DNA of 64,000 bases, taken from contig JAUTDX010000158.1 in assembly GCA_030844895.1 (NCBI GenBank), positions 186,001 through 250,000 of the forward strand, written 5' to 3'. Shown piece by piece: positions 21,598 to 33,925 of the stretch. The notes below the pieces were generated by a model that saw only the letters and a program-made list of their open reading frames with translations, did no database searches and was not told the origin of the DNA. The position numbers and the translations under genes were made by a program. How positions within the stretch are numbered: the first letter of the stretch is position 1; each line of letters begins with the position of its first letter. The DNA is from Ambrosia x helenae. Taxonomy: Eukaryota > Streptophyta > Magnoliopsida > Asterales > Asteraceae.

Positions 21598-24286
21598 TGT
21601 AACACCCCAACCGATGGCGGAAATATCGAGGTGTCACGTAGTGACGATTGTTCAATAGCTCATGGACTAAAGTGTAAATTTGAATATATTGATTAAATAA
21701 TTTATTACATTGAAATGAAATATAACGATTCTAACTGCCAACTAAATTGAAATACAATAAATCAAAATCTAAATATAAATCCGAAAGCTTAAAGGATGCA
21801 TCTCAAAACAACCTGAAACATGTACAAAATGATTTGGTCAATACACAAAGTATTGGTGAGCATACCCTGTTTATATATATATAGTAAGAAAAGTGTTTAG
21901 CAATTCATGTGCGGTACCATTTGCAATTATGAAATAAGTAATATCCGTTCAAAACCAAACCTGAGAATAATGACTAACACATGACTAACCAACTGAATAA
22001 TGAATTAACAAGACAATGACCAAGATTCTCTCAACAGAGTCTCAAGGGGGTATACCATAGTACTATTCATTGAAAAGCTAGGCCGCCCAGCGGTTAATGA
22101 TTTTGACAAGTCATAGACACACCAATTAACATAAAGCAAACACACATGAGAATTGCATTAAGTAAAAGAAATAGAAACTTGATAATAAGTACATGAGTCA
22201 CCCCAAAATAGTAAAACAGTAAAAAAAAGGGAAAGATATACTCACAGTTTGCGAAAACGATCAAAATCCACTTAAGCGGTCGTGAGCTAAGTAATGGTAA
22301 TTCCGAGGAATTCAACCTATAATGTGTAAGAATGCTAATAAGGAAAAGTCTAAGAGTCTAAGTTAACTAGGGTCTAAGGCATTAGGGTTTGCTAAGTCGA
22401 TTTGGGGAATTAGAGTTTTTATGATAAGTCGCGTTAATGTAAAAGTTGTATATCACAGATCACAAATAATATATGAAAGGTTGTAAATGTGGTTTAAATA
22501 ATATAATTATTACCTATTGAATATTTAGATAAAGATATGTTTGAATAATTAAGACAAAATAGTTTAGTTAATTACTTTAACTAAATTAAAATAAATACAA
22601 TAATCATAAATAAATAAATAATTTTGAGTTATACAATGATCCAACAAAAGATAAATAAGACATAAACCATAAGAGTATTTCTATTTATTAAGAAAAATAT
22701 TTATAAAATAGATGTTTAAATTGTATAAATAAATAAATGTTTTATTATGTCTAATTAAACATAATAAGACTAATAATACAAGACACAATTCAAAAATACT
22801 ATTTTCATAGAAAATGGGTACTTTCTGATGTAAAGTAATGAAAATAATTTTGCCATAATTTTTATAAACTTATTTATATTTAAAACTGATTTAATGAGAT
22901 TAAATCATGTTTAAATGATTAAAAATAGAAAATTAATAAAAAATAAATATTTTCTGAACCAATAATTTTTATTTCAGTTCATGATGGTGAAAAATAATTT
23001 CTCAAAAAGTTTGAGATTAAAATCATAAAAAATGAATTTTTAATGAATTAAATATGTTTAAAACAATTTAAATTAATAAAATAATAAAAATTTAATAATT
23101 TTCAGAAAGTAAAAGTGTGGTATTTTTCTTTATGGTGTCAAGATGCTACACCTAAATTTTCATAATTTTTGGGCAAAATATGGATTTATTATGAATATTC
23201 TAAAATTATATGTATTAAATATAATAACAAAATAAAAGAAATTAAAAAGGAAAAAAAATGCTAAAAAGGTTGGTGGTGGCTGGGTCTCGAACCTGTGACC
23301 CATGGTTTAAGAAGCAAGGGACTCAACCACTAGACCAAGCAATGCTTTGTTATTTTCATTAAGGCTCATCTGCTTCCCCAACTATCTCCCTAAGAACCTT
23401 AACCCTAAGCCATTAATAATAAATCTGATTCAGACACGAATCAAGATCAAGAATAAGGGGCTTTTAATCGCAAAGATAAACTAATCAAAACGGCATCAAC
23501 GAAAACGACTTACAATACGAATATCACTCGTGAACGGGACTTCAAGGTCCGAAACATAACTCGAAATTTTAGCATGAATTCTGGATGGTTTTTGATGTTT
23601 TAATAGTCGTTCGGAACGCTTAAAGGTGCAGAAAAGGAATGGAATGGTCGACTTATAGTGTAAAAGACGAATTGATACCGTTTCGCATGATTGTCGACGG
23701 TTACTAAATGGGTTTTGATGATTGCGTTAATTGATTGTTTAAAACGTTTAATAACTAACCGCGATTGATTTATTGTGATGGAGAAACGTTTTGAACCTAT
23801 AAAGACCGAGTGAAACGTACGAAATCCGGGTTTAGGACTTCGCCGGAGCAAAGTCCGGTCGCCGGATCCGGCCAAAATTCATGTCGGAAAAAAAAACGTG
23901 ACACAGATGGGAGGGTTCTTTTTTTTTAAGAATTTGAAACTTTGGGCTAATGGCAGATATGGTCCCTCATGTTTAACTTAGTTAGTTTCTTTACATTTCA
24001 GTTAGTTTTTCCTTTAGAAAACTTAATCAAACTAACTGTATTTAACTTTTTAAAACTTTAAACTTTTATAAAACTTAAAAATTTTATAATATTCATTCCG
24101 GACAACATTTCAACATACGCATTTGCTTAAAACGTATACCAGATCCATAATAAGTATAAATAATTAAATTTTAGTTCGCTCTAAGATTAAATTTTGAAAA
24201 CGACGAAACTTATAAGGATTATAATGGAAATATTTAAAGGGCTATTATTGTCAATTAGATGAACGACGAGGGTGACGGATGTCACA
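21598..24286 (-). mobile_element. solo LTR related to the Gag-only Gypsy element
   Basis: On plus it starts TGTAACACCCC and ends GGATGTCACA, the reverse complements of the ends of the LTRs at 34.4-42.9 kb. An exact 5-bp duplication AGCAA flanks it (21593-21597 and 24287-24291). The first ~70 bases match the LTR end closely (CCGATGGCGGAAATATCG). The LTR-start side diverges soon after the first 15 bases. No internal region or second LTR is present, so it is the product of LTR-LTR recombination. It holds one tRNA-like module. Confidence 0.9.
23276..23342 (-). repeat. tRNA-like module in the solo LTR
   Basis: On minus (the LTR sense) TGGTCTAGTGGTTGAG resembles an A box and GGTTCGAGACCC is a good B box. 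It corresponds in position to the sense-strand module of the intact element's LTRs. Acceptor-stem pairing is poor. Confidence 0.5.
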
Positions 24287-24746
24287 AGCAAGCAGTCCGT
24301 GTGTGACTTTTTTTTTACCTACACCACCCTCGGTTGCTCACCGAGTTTATGTATCTTTACCTCCCCATTTAGGGAGCAATGATACAATATCCCAAAATCT
24401 TGGCCCAAAACACTAAATCAAAGACAATCGATTTTTCTAAACAATTATTCCTAGATTTTCTAGAATAAATACACCACACCAGCATATTTGAACTCTCAGA
24501 CTTTTGATTATGTTGTCACCCACATGCATGTACCCATGTCCCCTTGGTAACCATCTCCACTCAAACACTTGATGAAGTAAAACTCTAGTGGACCTTTGTT
24601 CCATTTGCCGACCCTCAAATCTTCATGGTTCTATTACATGCTCAGCCTAAGTTGGTGTTGGCTCGACTAATATACAACTCTATCCTCCAATGACAAAACT
24701 TAGAAACCAAATCACAAATCACGATAGGTCAATAAGTTGTTAATAA

Positions 24747-25061
24747 CATAGTTGTCAAAGCGCCTAGGCGCACTCAAGGCGCATAAAAAACGAGGGCTTT
24801 TTATAATTAGGCGCATAATATAAAATACATTTTTTAGGGATTCCTGAGATGTTTTAGGCTTGTTTAGGGTTACTTTAGGATGTTTTAGGGTTGTTTAGGA
24901 CTTGTTCATGACTCATTTAGGATGTTTTAGAGCTAGAGGTTTATGCAACTTTTAGCCTGAATTTAGCCGAAAATCAGCCCTAATAGTGTGCCTCCTAGGC
25001 GCGCGCCTCACAGGGCGCAGCGCGCTTAGGCACTCGCCTAGGCACGCTTTTAACAACTATG
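24747..25061. mobile_element. hAT-type MITE
   Basis: The ends CATAGTTGTCAAAGCG and CGCTTTTAACAACTATG are inverted repeats, with an exact 8-bp duplication GTTAATAA (24739-24746 and 25062-25069). Subterminal GCGCCTAGGCGC-type motifs are repeated on both sides. It lies about 320 bp upstream of the thioredoxin start codon, so it may contribute to that promoter. Confidence 0.92.
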
Positions 25062-25383
25062 GTTAATAATAATCACCTAGAGAAATAAGTAAAAGAAATT
25101 TTCATCCGATGTTTAATAATTGATCCATTCTAGCAACTTCTGTTTGATATTTATATATTTAAAACTTAAAACGTTGACTTCTAAACTTGTGTGCTAATAA
25201 TATTTTTAACTAAGGGATGAACACGTCAAAAAAAGTAAGCCAAGGGACTATATATATATATATTATACATACAACTCAACCAGATCTGTATCCGGTAGCG
25301 TATATTATTCAACGTCAAACTCAAAGCCCACACAAAACGACCGCATACTTTCTCTCCAAGTCACCACCAGTTAACGGAAAAAC

Positions 25384-26763
25384 ATGGGATCGGTATTATC
25401 ATCGTTTTGGGGAGATGCTGAACAGACCCCCAACGAAGGCGATGCGTCATCGGCTGAATCACGAGTGATCGAATTCCATTCGTCTAACCGTTGGCAGCTT
25501 CATTATAATCAGTCCAAACAATCCCCTAAACTCATGGTGATTGATTTCTCCGCCTCATGGTGTGGACCTTGCAAGATGCTTGAGCCCTTTATTCGCTCCC
25601 TCTCTTCTAAGTATCAAGAAATTGACTTCATCAAGATCGATGTTGATGAATTACAGGTACTTTTGTTTATTGTTATTGTTTGTTAATTATGTTATTGTAA
25701 TTAATTAGACTAAAAATTAGGGATTAGGGTTTGGTGTATCAGTTTTTACCCAAAAAAAAACAAAGCCTAAATTGTTTATTTATAGGGAAAATGGCGAAAC
25801 TAGTCGTTCACCGAGTGGATTTACCAAACTAGCCCACTCAGCTGTCTTCGGAAAGTTCCCGAGGCGTCTCAGCCGTCTTTTGATTATGTCTTACTACGGA
25901 CCAATTAAACTCCGACAACCTGCGAGACGACTTAGTCGTCTCGGGAAATGGAAGGGCCGTCTTTAAGTCGTCTCGGGAAATGGGACGAGTGAGACGACTT
26001 TAAGTCGTCTCACAGGTTGTCAGACACGTGGCGGGGTTTCATTGGTCCGTAGGAAAAAGAGAATCAGAAGTCGACTGAGACGCCTCAGGAACTGGGAACC
26101 GTCTTTCCGAAGACGGCTGAGGGGGCTAGTTTGGTAAATCCACTCGGTCAATGGCTAGTTTCGCCATTTTCTCTTATTTATATATTATAACCGATTTTGC
26201 TCCAGCCCTGAAATCAAAACAATGAAGAATTGGATAACTCTAAAAATCAGTTAATAAGAAAAATCTAACTCAAAAAACTTATTACAATTAATATTAATAA
26301 AGTTAGAAAACTTCTAGCTGGTTGCGGCGTAGCGTGTTGCCCCTATCGTAAATTTCTAATGGTTGGGATTTTGGAATGGGAATAGACAAATTTGTAGATA
26401 CCTTCTTACTCAAGCATCCTAGTCCAACTCGAATTGTTGTCTTTAATTACCTATGCAACTTTACTAGATAATTACAAACTATTCGAAGTTGAAATCTATC
26501 ATAATCTGACTTGATTAGAACCGTGACCGATCACACCAGCGGCTTGTGCTGAGTCAGTAGTTAGCCGCCAACAGATTGGTGAGTTCTGATGGTTGATAAT
26601 TGGATGATTGCAGGATGTTGCACAGCAGTTCGGGGTGCAGGCAATGCCTACACTCGTGTTGCTGAAACAAGGAAAAGAGGTGGAAAGGGTTGTTGGTGCT
26701 AAGAAGGATGAACTGGAGAAGAAGATCCTCAAGCACAGGGTGACCCCTAAGTTTGCCGCTTAA
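25384..26763 (+). CDS. TRXH2: thioredoxin h (subgroup II, h2-like), two exons
   Basis: Exons 25384-25656 and 26614-26763 join in phase 0 to 140 residues. The protein is a small dithiol-disulfide oxidoreductase that reduces target disulfides in the cytosol or at membranes. The active site WCGPC lies at about residues 59-63 within FSASWCGPCKML. The cis-Pro loop is QAMPTLVLLKQGK, and the C-terminal helix is GAKKDELEKKILKH. The N-terminal extension begins MGSVLSS: Gly2 and a Ser at position 6 fit N-myristoylation, known for subgroup II h-type thioredoxins. Splice sites are CAG/GTACTT and TTGCAG/GAT. The 957-bp intron contains a MULE-type MITE. The upstream region has a (TA)n run at about 25250. 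The paralogue number is my inference from the extension and the DELEKK motif. Confidence 0.92.
25785..26173. mobile_element. Mutator-type MITE in the thioredoxin intron
   Basis: Long terminal inverted repeats of at least 50 bp begin GGGAAAATGGCGAAACTAG and end CTAGTTTCGCCATTTTCTC. An exact 9-bp duplication TTATTTATA flanks them (25776-25784 and 26174-26182), as for Mutator-like elements. The centre holds further palindromic GACGACTT/AAGTCGTC motifs, so the whole element could fold back in pre-mRNA. Confidence 0.92.
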
Positions 26764-28756
26764 TTTCTTTAGTGTTTGATTGTGTTTGGAAAACTTAAAA
26801 CTTAATTTGGGTAATTGAAAGCTGAATCGTGTCGAATAAAATGGTCTTCTTGTATGAACTCTCAAATATTTCTCAGTTACTTAATTATATATGGCGTTGG
26901 CTTATGTATTCTTACTGTTACTAGTTAGTACTTAATGTTTCTGTTATGGCTGATGTGATAATGATTCATCACATCATGCTATCTCTTTTATTAGGTATAC
27001 CTCTATGGTCTTGATAACTATGAGATAAACAGATCTTTGAATGTGCATCTGTTTTTAGTTTTTTACCCGAGTATCTACTTGTAGTTGGCTACCCTATAGT
27101 ATACAAATAATAATACGTCGCTAAGTTGATACGCAATGCTTGGTTGTGTGTCTCATGGAAAATTGGGTGGTTGGTTTCTGACTTGGCTATATATCTATAA
27201 TACACCCAAGAAATTGATTATTCTCATGATTCTCTAGTGTTATAGGTTTGTTTGTGAATATAGCAAACACCTCAGAATTATATGTTTGTATGCATCAACA
27301 AAGTTAGAATTTTTATTAATTCATAAAGAAATCTATGCTACAATAATGTACGCTGTATTTATGACTAACTGAACTTGGGAAGAGCATTAAGATGCATTTT
27401 TTTGGAGGTTTTTACAAAAGACAATTAAATTAGAGCTATAAGACCTATATCTTGTAGTCAGAGTAAACCTGTTTTTCTTTTTAAAAAGGATGAGTGGTCA
27501 AATAAAAGAAACTATAAAGGTTCTATTAGCAGGGTGTCCAAAATCTACAACCAATTGGTTCTAAAACTCCATTTGGTGGATGTCAATCGGTTATAAGCAC
27601 AAACAAGAGGGAGACTTTTTCAGCCACCTGAAGTAAACCTGGTAAAACGAACGGGCAGGATCGGGCGTGGTGAGGGGTCTGGATGGATTTGGATCAGGGT
27701 GGGTCGTCTTGAAAAATGGATTATCTTGATTCAGGTCAGGATGGGTTATGACAAAAATAGGTACGGGTTGAAACGAGCTGTTTTAAAAAAATGGTCAATT
27801 TGGTTTCGGTCATAACGGTTTATAAAATTTTGCCATTGTAGACTATAGAGAATTCTCCTACTAGGCTCGAATTGAATTTCCAGGATGTTTTAAAAGAGCT
27901 TACATCATCATGCTCTTCTGTCTTTGACTCAGCAGCAGCCACTGTGGGTGCAGTGCCACAATCAGTTGCAACAGCAACTGCAACACCGCCACCACTGGTT
28001 GCAGTTCCACGATCAGATGCTGCCATGAAGATGAAAGCAAACCAACACCATTTTCATCTTCAATTCTTCATCACTCAACTACACAGCAGAAACCCAACAG
28101 AATGCAAGTTGACAGCGTCGACAACCTCCCCATTAGACCTTAGGAGACTGTAATGCTGCTTAGGAGACCTAGCATGTATACAGTTAATTTGAAAACATAT
28201 AGTGATCAACATTTTACCATAAAACGAAATGTTCACAAGCACCGACCATTATCAACTAGATTTGTGAAGCTTAAGCGTTTAACTACAACAAATTTGGGTA
28301 TAAATTGCAGTATATTCTGAAATATGTGGCATCGGTCTTTTTAGGGCCAATGTCAGAGTAACTTAATATCCGAATCCAAGCATCAAAAAATACATATTAG
28401 CAGATCAAAGACAACGGTTCAGGATGGGTTGAAACTGCTACTCTCTCTTGAGAATGGTAAATCAACCCTTCCGAATGGAGCTTAACCCAAATCGACCCAT
28501 TAATATGTACTTAAAGTCCAAATCAGTCTACAATTACATGAGTCAAGATTCTGAATACATTGTTCTGTGATTTCATCTTCACCATTGTTTTAAAAGGTTT
28601 TCCAGATATATTTTACCAGTTGTAAGGATATCAACCACACGAATATAATCAATTAACAACACTTGACCATTAAAATCATAATTTACATAAATTAACAAAA
28701 GTATTTAACCAACATAGTTTCATATTTGGCACCTTTCGTTATGTTGAGAATGCAGG
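26764..28756. other. intergenic region between thioredoxin and PPR genes
   Basis: It holds the 3' flanks of two convergent genes. A GGGT-rich low-complexity stretch lies at about 27645-27780. An Ala/Thr-rich open frame on minus (27820-28026) has a coding look but no recognisable family or splice context, so I do not call it a gene. No bounded repeat was found. Confidence 0.35.
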
Positions 28757-30739
28757 TCACACCCGTTTCAGAAGTCCAATATGTTTCATCCTATCGACGA
28801 TTCGAGATGCATCATTTAATCTATTCGCCCTTTCATAAATGCTAGCAGCAACAAGATGCAGTTCCTTCTTATTAATGTTGGGATCATTGTCTAATCTCTC
28901 AAACAACGATTCCACCATCTCAAAATCTCTTTTTGCACCATAAAGACTTAACATCTGAAAGTGAACTTCATCAGGGAAAACACACCCTTCATCCTGCATC
29001 TCGGTATACACATCATTAGCCTTCTCAAATTCCCGCAACTTCCCATACGCGTTCAAAACAAGAGCAATCACATTAGAATCAGGAAAATACCCTGCTTTTC
29101 TCATCTTATCAAACACCTCAATCACACTAGTGTACTTTCGGTTTCTTGAAAAAAGATCAACCATACACGCGTACACTGATATATCCTTAATTTCTCCACT
29201 ATTATACGCCTGGCGAAAAACCCATGTGGCCTCTTCTACACGCCCAGCTGCAGCAAGAATTGTAATTGCTGTTGCTCGTGGAATGTTATCCGGGGTTTTA
29301 AGTTCATGAAGTAATCTTTTCGCATGCCCAACTAGACCAGCTCGTTCATAAGCCACAATCATGGTTTGATACAAAACCTGATCAATCTCAACACCTGAGC
29401 TTCTTAACTTTTGGAACAACGTAGCAGCCCGATCCAATTTCCCAGTTTTATCCCAAATAGATATTATAGTCGAGTACGTTATCCCATTCGGCTCTATCCC
29501 TCTGCTCTGCATTTCTTGAATAAGATTGTTAGCTTTCTCATGCTCAAGAGTTTTCCCATAAATCTTAATCATAGTATTGTAAGTGACGACGTTTTGATTA
29601 ATATCTTTTCTTTGCATCAATCTAAATAAATGTATAGCCTCACCGAAAAGCTCAGCTTCACCATACACTCTCAAAAGCGTATTGTAACTAACCACATTCG
29701 GTTCAATCCCCATCTTTCTCATACTCCAAAACAAACGATCCGCTTCTTTAGCCATATCAAGCTGCCCATACACATCTATCATAATATTACAAGTTGTAAG
29801 ATCAGGCAAACAGTTAACCTCCTTCATCTCAGAAAACACTGATAACGCTTCAAGATACTTCCGGTTTTCAGCATACATACTTAACAACGTAGAATAGCTA
29901 ACCGTATCCGGACTAACTCCAACTGATCTCATTTCCTGAAGCAACAACCGCGCTTCACGAAACAACTTCGCCTTTCCAAAAACATTAATCATCGAATTGT
30001 AAGCAACGATATCCGGAGCAATCCCAGACTGCTTCAACCGCGAGAATATCGATATCGCTTTCGAATAATCACATAACTTACGTGACAACTCAATCAAATT
30101 ACTATACAACACAAGATCACCCGACACATGATCCTGTTCCATCTTCTGTAGCCATAACAACGCCTCATCAAACCTACCCTCTTTCCCAAACTGCGTAATT
30201 AAATTCGAATAAGTATACCTATCAGGTGACAACCCTCTTTGACGCATTTCATCAAACAGTCCATACGCAATCTCCCATTGCTTTCCTCTAAGCACATTAC
30301 GCAACACCACGTTGTATGCGTAAACAGAGGGTGTGTATAACGCATGTTCGTGCATCCAATCAAGTAACGCAAGTGATCTTTGCCAGTCTGTTTCACGGGA
30401 AAGGATATTGACCATGAACCGTACGGAAAGTTGTCGGGTTTTGTACACAGACATTAGAGCGAACAGTTGGTGTTCGTCTGTTGTTTGGTTGATAGATGAT
30501 ATTAATTCGTCCATGTTGACGGTGTGGTCTAAGTAAACCGGGTCGGGTTTTCGACGATATGGAGTTGTTGGGTTGGGTGTCTTTCGCCATATGTGTTTTG
30601 TTGAGGAATTGGTGATTAGGATGGGTGATGAACGGTGTTGGTGTGTGGTTGGGTGAGTGTTGGAGAGTGAGAGATTAAGTGAGTTGATTGTGGTGTTGGT
30701 GTAAGGTAGGGGACGAGTAGTGACTGACCAGGTATCCAT
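28757..30739 (-). CDS. PDM3: P-class pentatricopeptide repeat protein (At5g39980-like)
   Basis: This intronless protein of 660 residues has about 14-15 PPR motifs of 35 residues between residues ~130 and the C-terminus, each opening with D/N-x-V-x-Y-N/S (for example NVVTYNTMIKIYGK). There is no E, DYW or SMR domain, so it is P class; such proteins bind single-stranded organelle RNA. The first ~75 residues are rich in Ser, Thr, Asn and Pro with few acidic residues, a plastid transit peptide profile. The block from ISRETDW-like residues through DYSKAISIFSRLKQSGI closely resembles, from memory, Arabidopsis At5g39980 (EMB3140/PDM3), which acts in chloroplast RNA splicing. That orthology is inference. 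The start is the first ATG, upstream of the transit peptide. The frame is clean, with no repeat insertion. Confidence 0.92.
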   Translation of the reverse strand: MDTWSVTTRPLPYTNTTINSLNLSLSNTHPTTHQHRSSPILITNSSTKHIWRKTPNPTTPYRRKPDPVYLDHTVNMDELISSINQTTDEHQLFALMSVYKTRQLSVRFMVNILSRETDWQRSLALLDWMHEHALYTPSVYAYNVVLRNVLRGKQWEIAYGLFDEMRQRGLSPDRYTYSNLITQFGKEGRFDEALLWLQKMEQDHVSGDLVLYSNLIELSRKLCDYSKAISIFSRLKQSGIAPDIVAYNSMINVFGKAKLFREARLLLQEMRSVGVSPDTVSYSTLLSMYAENRKYLEALSVFSEMKEVNCLPDLTTCNIMIDVYGQLDMAKEADRLFWSMRKMGIEPNVVSYNTLLRVYGEAELFGEAIHLFRLMQRKDINQNVVTYNTMIKIYGKTLEHEKANNLIQEMQSRGIEPNGITYSTIISIWDKTGKLDRAATLFQKLRSSGVEIDQVLYQTMIVAYERAGLVGHAKRLLHELKTPDNIPRATAITILAAAGRVEEATWVFRQAYNSGEIKDISVYACMVDLFSRNRKYTSVIEVFDKMRKAGYFPDSNVIALVLNAYGKLREFEKANDVYTEMQDEGCVFPDEVHFQMLSLYGAKRDFEMVESLFERLDNDPNINKKELHLVAASIYERANRLNDASRIVDRMKHIGLLKRV

Positions 30740-30887
30740 TACTTCATCTCGTGGGGATTATCAGGAGCTGTGCATACGGGTTATCGGATTGCGATTGTTG
30801 GTTTATCTTTCATCCTTTAAAAGTTATCATTTTAAGTTTTTAACTTGCAACGTTGCCCCTTCAGTTTCGAATATATCATTTCTTTTA

Positions 30888-31850
30888 GTTAACCACAATT
30901 TGCATCCTTGTGGTTTAGTGGAGCTGGCATCTTGCACCCATTTTCGAAACCTTTTACACTCTGAGCTGCTATACTTGTATTTTTTTGCAGTTTGAGCCCA
31001 ACTGTTAACTTTCCATCCACTTTAATGTTAAAAAAATGTGATTTACTAGTATACCCTTTTTATCTCGTAATAAAATAAGTCTTCACATCATCTTAACATC
31101 ATCTGATAATAAAACCACAATTTTGAAGCCCTAAGTTTTCCCCTTCTTCCCTTCTTCGAACGACCACTAAGGTTTGAACTACATAACTACAAATCTGTCA
31201 TCACATATTCTTTCACATGTCACTCCATTCCATTCCCATCCATCACCCCTAACACTTGGTTCTTTTCTTGTTTTTTCATCCTTTAAACCAATTCTTTGCA
31301 TCAAATCAACTTTCTTGAAGTTTAAATCCAACCAGGTCCTCTTTGTGTTTTGTGGATTCTCTGTGTCAACTTTATATCCGTATCTCATCAAACGCATTAT
31401 TCGTTATAAACATCCACAAATTAAATTTTCAATCATTCCTTAAAATCATTCGTTTCTACTCAACGCTACGTCATTGCACGAGTTTGCACTTCATCACCAC
31501 TTTTCATATTTTTCTTTCATCACCAAATTATTTTAGTAGTAAATCAGATTATATTTAAAGATTTAATGAACTTATGATAAACAAAGTTAGTGACCCAATT
31601 GGGTTATTTCTTATTTGGGGTTTTATTATGATGTTAAGATGATGTGAAGACTTGGGGTAATTTATTAAGAGATAAAAAGGGTATTTTAGTAAATCATAAT
31701 TTTTTTAACGTTAAAGTGGATGGAAAGTTAACAGTTGGGCTCAAACTGCAAGAAAATACAAGTATAGTGGCTCAGAGTGCAAAAGGTTTCGAAAATTGGT
31801 GCAAGGTGCCAGCTCCACTAAACCACAGGAATGCAAATTGCAGTTAACTC
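30888..31850. mobile_element. long-TIR (MULE-like) non-autonomous element
   Basis: The left and right ~220 bp are inverted copies (left GTTAACCACAATTTGCATCC; right end GCAAATTGCAGTTAACTC). They share the phrases for GGTTTAGTGGAGCTGGC, AGTTTGAGCCCAACTGTTAAC and CTTCACATCATCTTAACATC. An exact 9-bp duplication TTTCTTTTA flanks it (30879-30887 and 31851-31859). The centre has no transposase. It sits about 150 bp upstream of the PPR start codon, so it probably lies in or next to that promoter. Confidence 0.88.
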
Positions 31851-31980
31851 TTTCTTTTATTTACGTTTATTTTTGAGTTAAATGGAATTTGCATGTTTTT
31901 TTTTATGAAGGTTAACTTTAAACACGAGCACGCTAAAAACCACTTCTCTAAGGAGGAGAAGACGTCGCTGCTAAACCAAA

Positions 31981-33470
31981 TTACACAACATTTAATTTAC
32001 ACCAATCGCTCCAATCTATACAACCATCTCTATGTCGATTTCTAAACCAAAGGAAACCAAAAACCTTAACTTCCATAACCACTTCCATACTCGTCTTCTT
32101 TTTATCCTCAAAAATACACTCGTTCCTAGCTTTCCTTGAAAAGCTACTTTCTTCAAACCTTTCATCCCCACCGATTGAAACAGAGTAACTATATCTCGAA
32201 CTGAAAAGACAAAGATATTTTGGACTCCACACCAGCTCGCAATTCCAGCCCAAGTTTCTGCATCAAATAAACAAGCCGAGAACATATGTTTTGCAGTCTC
32301 TTCTTAGTGATCACAAAACACACAAGTGTTACTGCCCACTTTGATATTTCTTCTCACTGGAGCTGATTTAGTAGCTAAACGATCCAAATCTGCTCGCCAT
32401 ACAAAGATGTTGACTTTAGTCGGAACCCATTTACTCTATTCTAAGACGAAATCCGGTTTATGATGTTCCATTTTCTGCAGCCAAAACTTAGCGGATTTAA
32501 CCAAAAACACACCTAATTTGTCCTCCGTCCACTGCATTTGTCTTGGTTTTCTGAGGTTTGGACTGAATTGATTAAAATTCTGCAGTTGTCCCTCTCGGCA
32601 ATAACAACAGCAGCTGCAGAAGCATAAATATCGTTCCAGAACTCGTTTCCTCTCCTTTGTAAATCGACTTTGTCCCTACCCCAAACAAGTTTGTCATGTT
32701 CAAGTTTAAATAAGGCAGAAAAATTTTCTTTTAGTGTCGCTTCGCACAACCACGGACCTAACCAAAAACGAATGCGCGTTCCATCACCCAATACTCCCCG
32801 CATCAGATCAACTACTCCACGCCATCAATCTTTGTTTTAGTCCCATGTTTAACAATATTATTCCATGGTCCAGTAATCCTGCTGTTACAAGGTAACATAA
32901 CCCAAATCCTTTTTGTTCTATGAATCGCATATATAGTTCTTTTCTATAACGCCCCTATGTCCACTCTATACCTCCAGCACCACTTAAATAACATCGCGCT
33001 ATTGCTTATATTCAGCCTTTACATTCCCAAACCACCATTTTTCTTCGTCTGAATCACTGTGTCCCAATTAGCCCAATGAAGCTTTCTCGCATCAATGCCC
33101 CCCCCCCATCCAAGAAACTTTCTAATTAAGGCTTCCAAGTCGTTAAACACTTTCACCGGCACCTTGTAAAGGGATAAATAATAAGACGGAAGGCTCTTCA
33201 ACACCGCCTTAATTAGTGTCACCCTACCCCCCATAGATAAAACCTTCGATTTCCATTTTGCCAACCTATTTTTAAAGACCTCCTTCACCGGATCCAAACT
33301 GAATATTCTATTCATATTTTCCCCTACTGTCAATCCCAAATATGAGAAAGGAATCACCCCCTTCTTACAACCCATAGTATCCGCTTTGTCTCCCACCATA
33401 TCCAAAGTTACACTATCTCCAAATAAAGACGAATTTGCATGTTGTTTATGTCCAAAATCAAGTTGCAAAT
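31981..33470 (-). pseudogene. LINE (L1-type) ORF2 remnant, 3' half
   Basis: Reading on minus, 33468-33019 encodes the C-terminal part of a plant LINE reverse transcriptase. PFSYLGLTVG, MGGRVTLIKAVLKSLPSYYL and the LHWANWD and KKNGGLGM blocks are typical. The frame then breaks. At 32803-32513 a conserved G(D)GTRIRFWLGPW segment follows, and at about 32420-32016 a zf-RVT-like segment (CVFCDH-type residues, then MFSACLFDAETWAGIASWCG). The catalytic YADD region is lost and several frameshifts are present, so it is dead. The 3' side (lower coordinates) ends near a T-run at about 31895-31904 that could be an old poly(A) tail. Confidence 0.85.
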
Positions 33471-33583
33471 CTGCTTCTTTTTTCGCTACCTGAGTCCCTG
33501 TAGTTTACGTTTCCTTTCGCTTTGCATAGTCTGTTGTTAGAGTTGTCGTTATATGTTGGTAGAAAGATTTTTTCCCTTGGTTC

Positions 33584-33584
<1 letters not shown>

Positions 33585-33617
<33 letters not shown>

Positions 33618-33925
33618 GTTAAATGCCAATTTCGTCCCTGAGGTTTGGGCCAGTTTGCCACTCCAGTACAAAAGTTTATTTTTTTTTTGCAATTCCTTCC
33701 CTGAGGTTTGGATTTTTTTGCCAAATTCGTCCTTTTCACTAACCCAGTTAAAAAAGCTCGTTAATGTCAGGGGTAGTGTTGTCTTTTTACCTCTCAGGGA
33801 CGAATTTGGCATTTAAAATTCAACCTTACCTCAGGGACGAATTTGGCATTTAACTCTTAATTTAAAATAATTGTTAATTAAATAATTAATTATGAATTTA
33901 TAGTGGTTAAAATAATTAATTGGTT
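33585..33925 (-). repeat. inverted-repeat arm A (CCCTGAGG/GGACGAA family)
   Basis: The arm begins with an (ATT)n run, then AGTTAAATGCCAATTTCGTCCC, and carries several copies of CCTCAGGGACGAATTTGGCA. The reverse complement of 43188-43590 matches it along its whole length, including about 70 bp of A/T-rich sequence past the last GGCATTTAACTC. Each arm has its own short inverted ends, and in both copies the (ATT)n lies at the same end. Confidence 0.85.

Noticed and set aside
27820..28026. Ala-rich open frame on minus starting MAASDRGTATS
   Set aside because: Looks like a possible first exon, but I found no continuation, family or promoter.
33582..33812. open frame with a poly-Asn run
   Set aside because: Microsatellite within inverted arm A; no domain.
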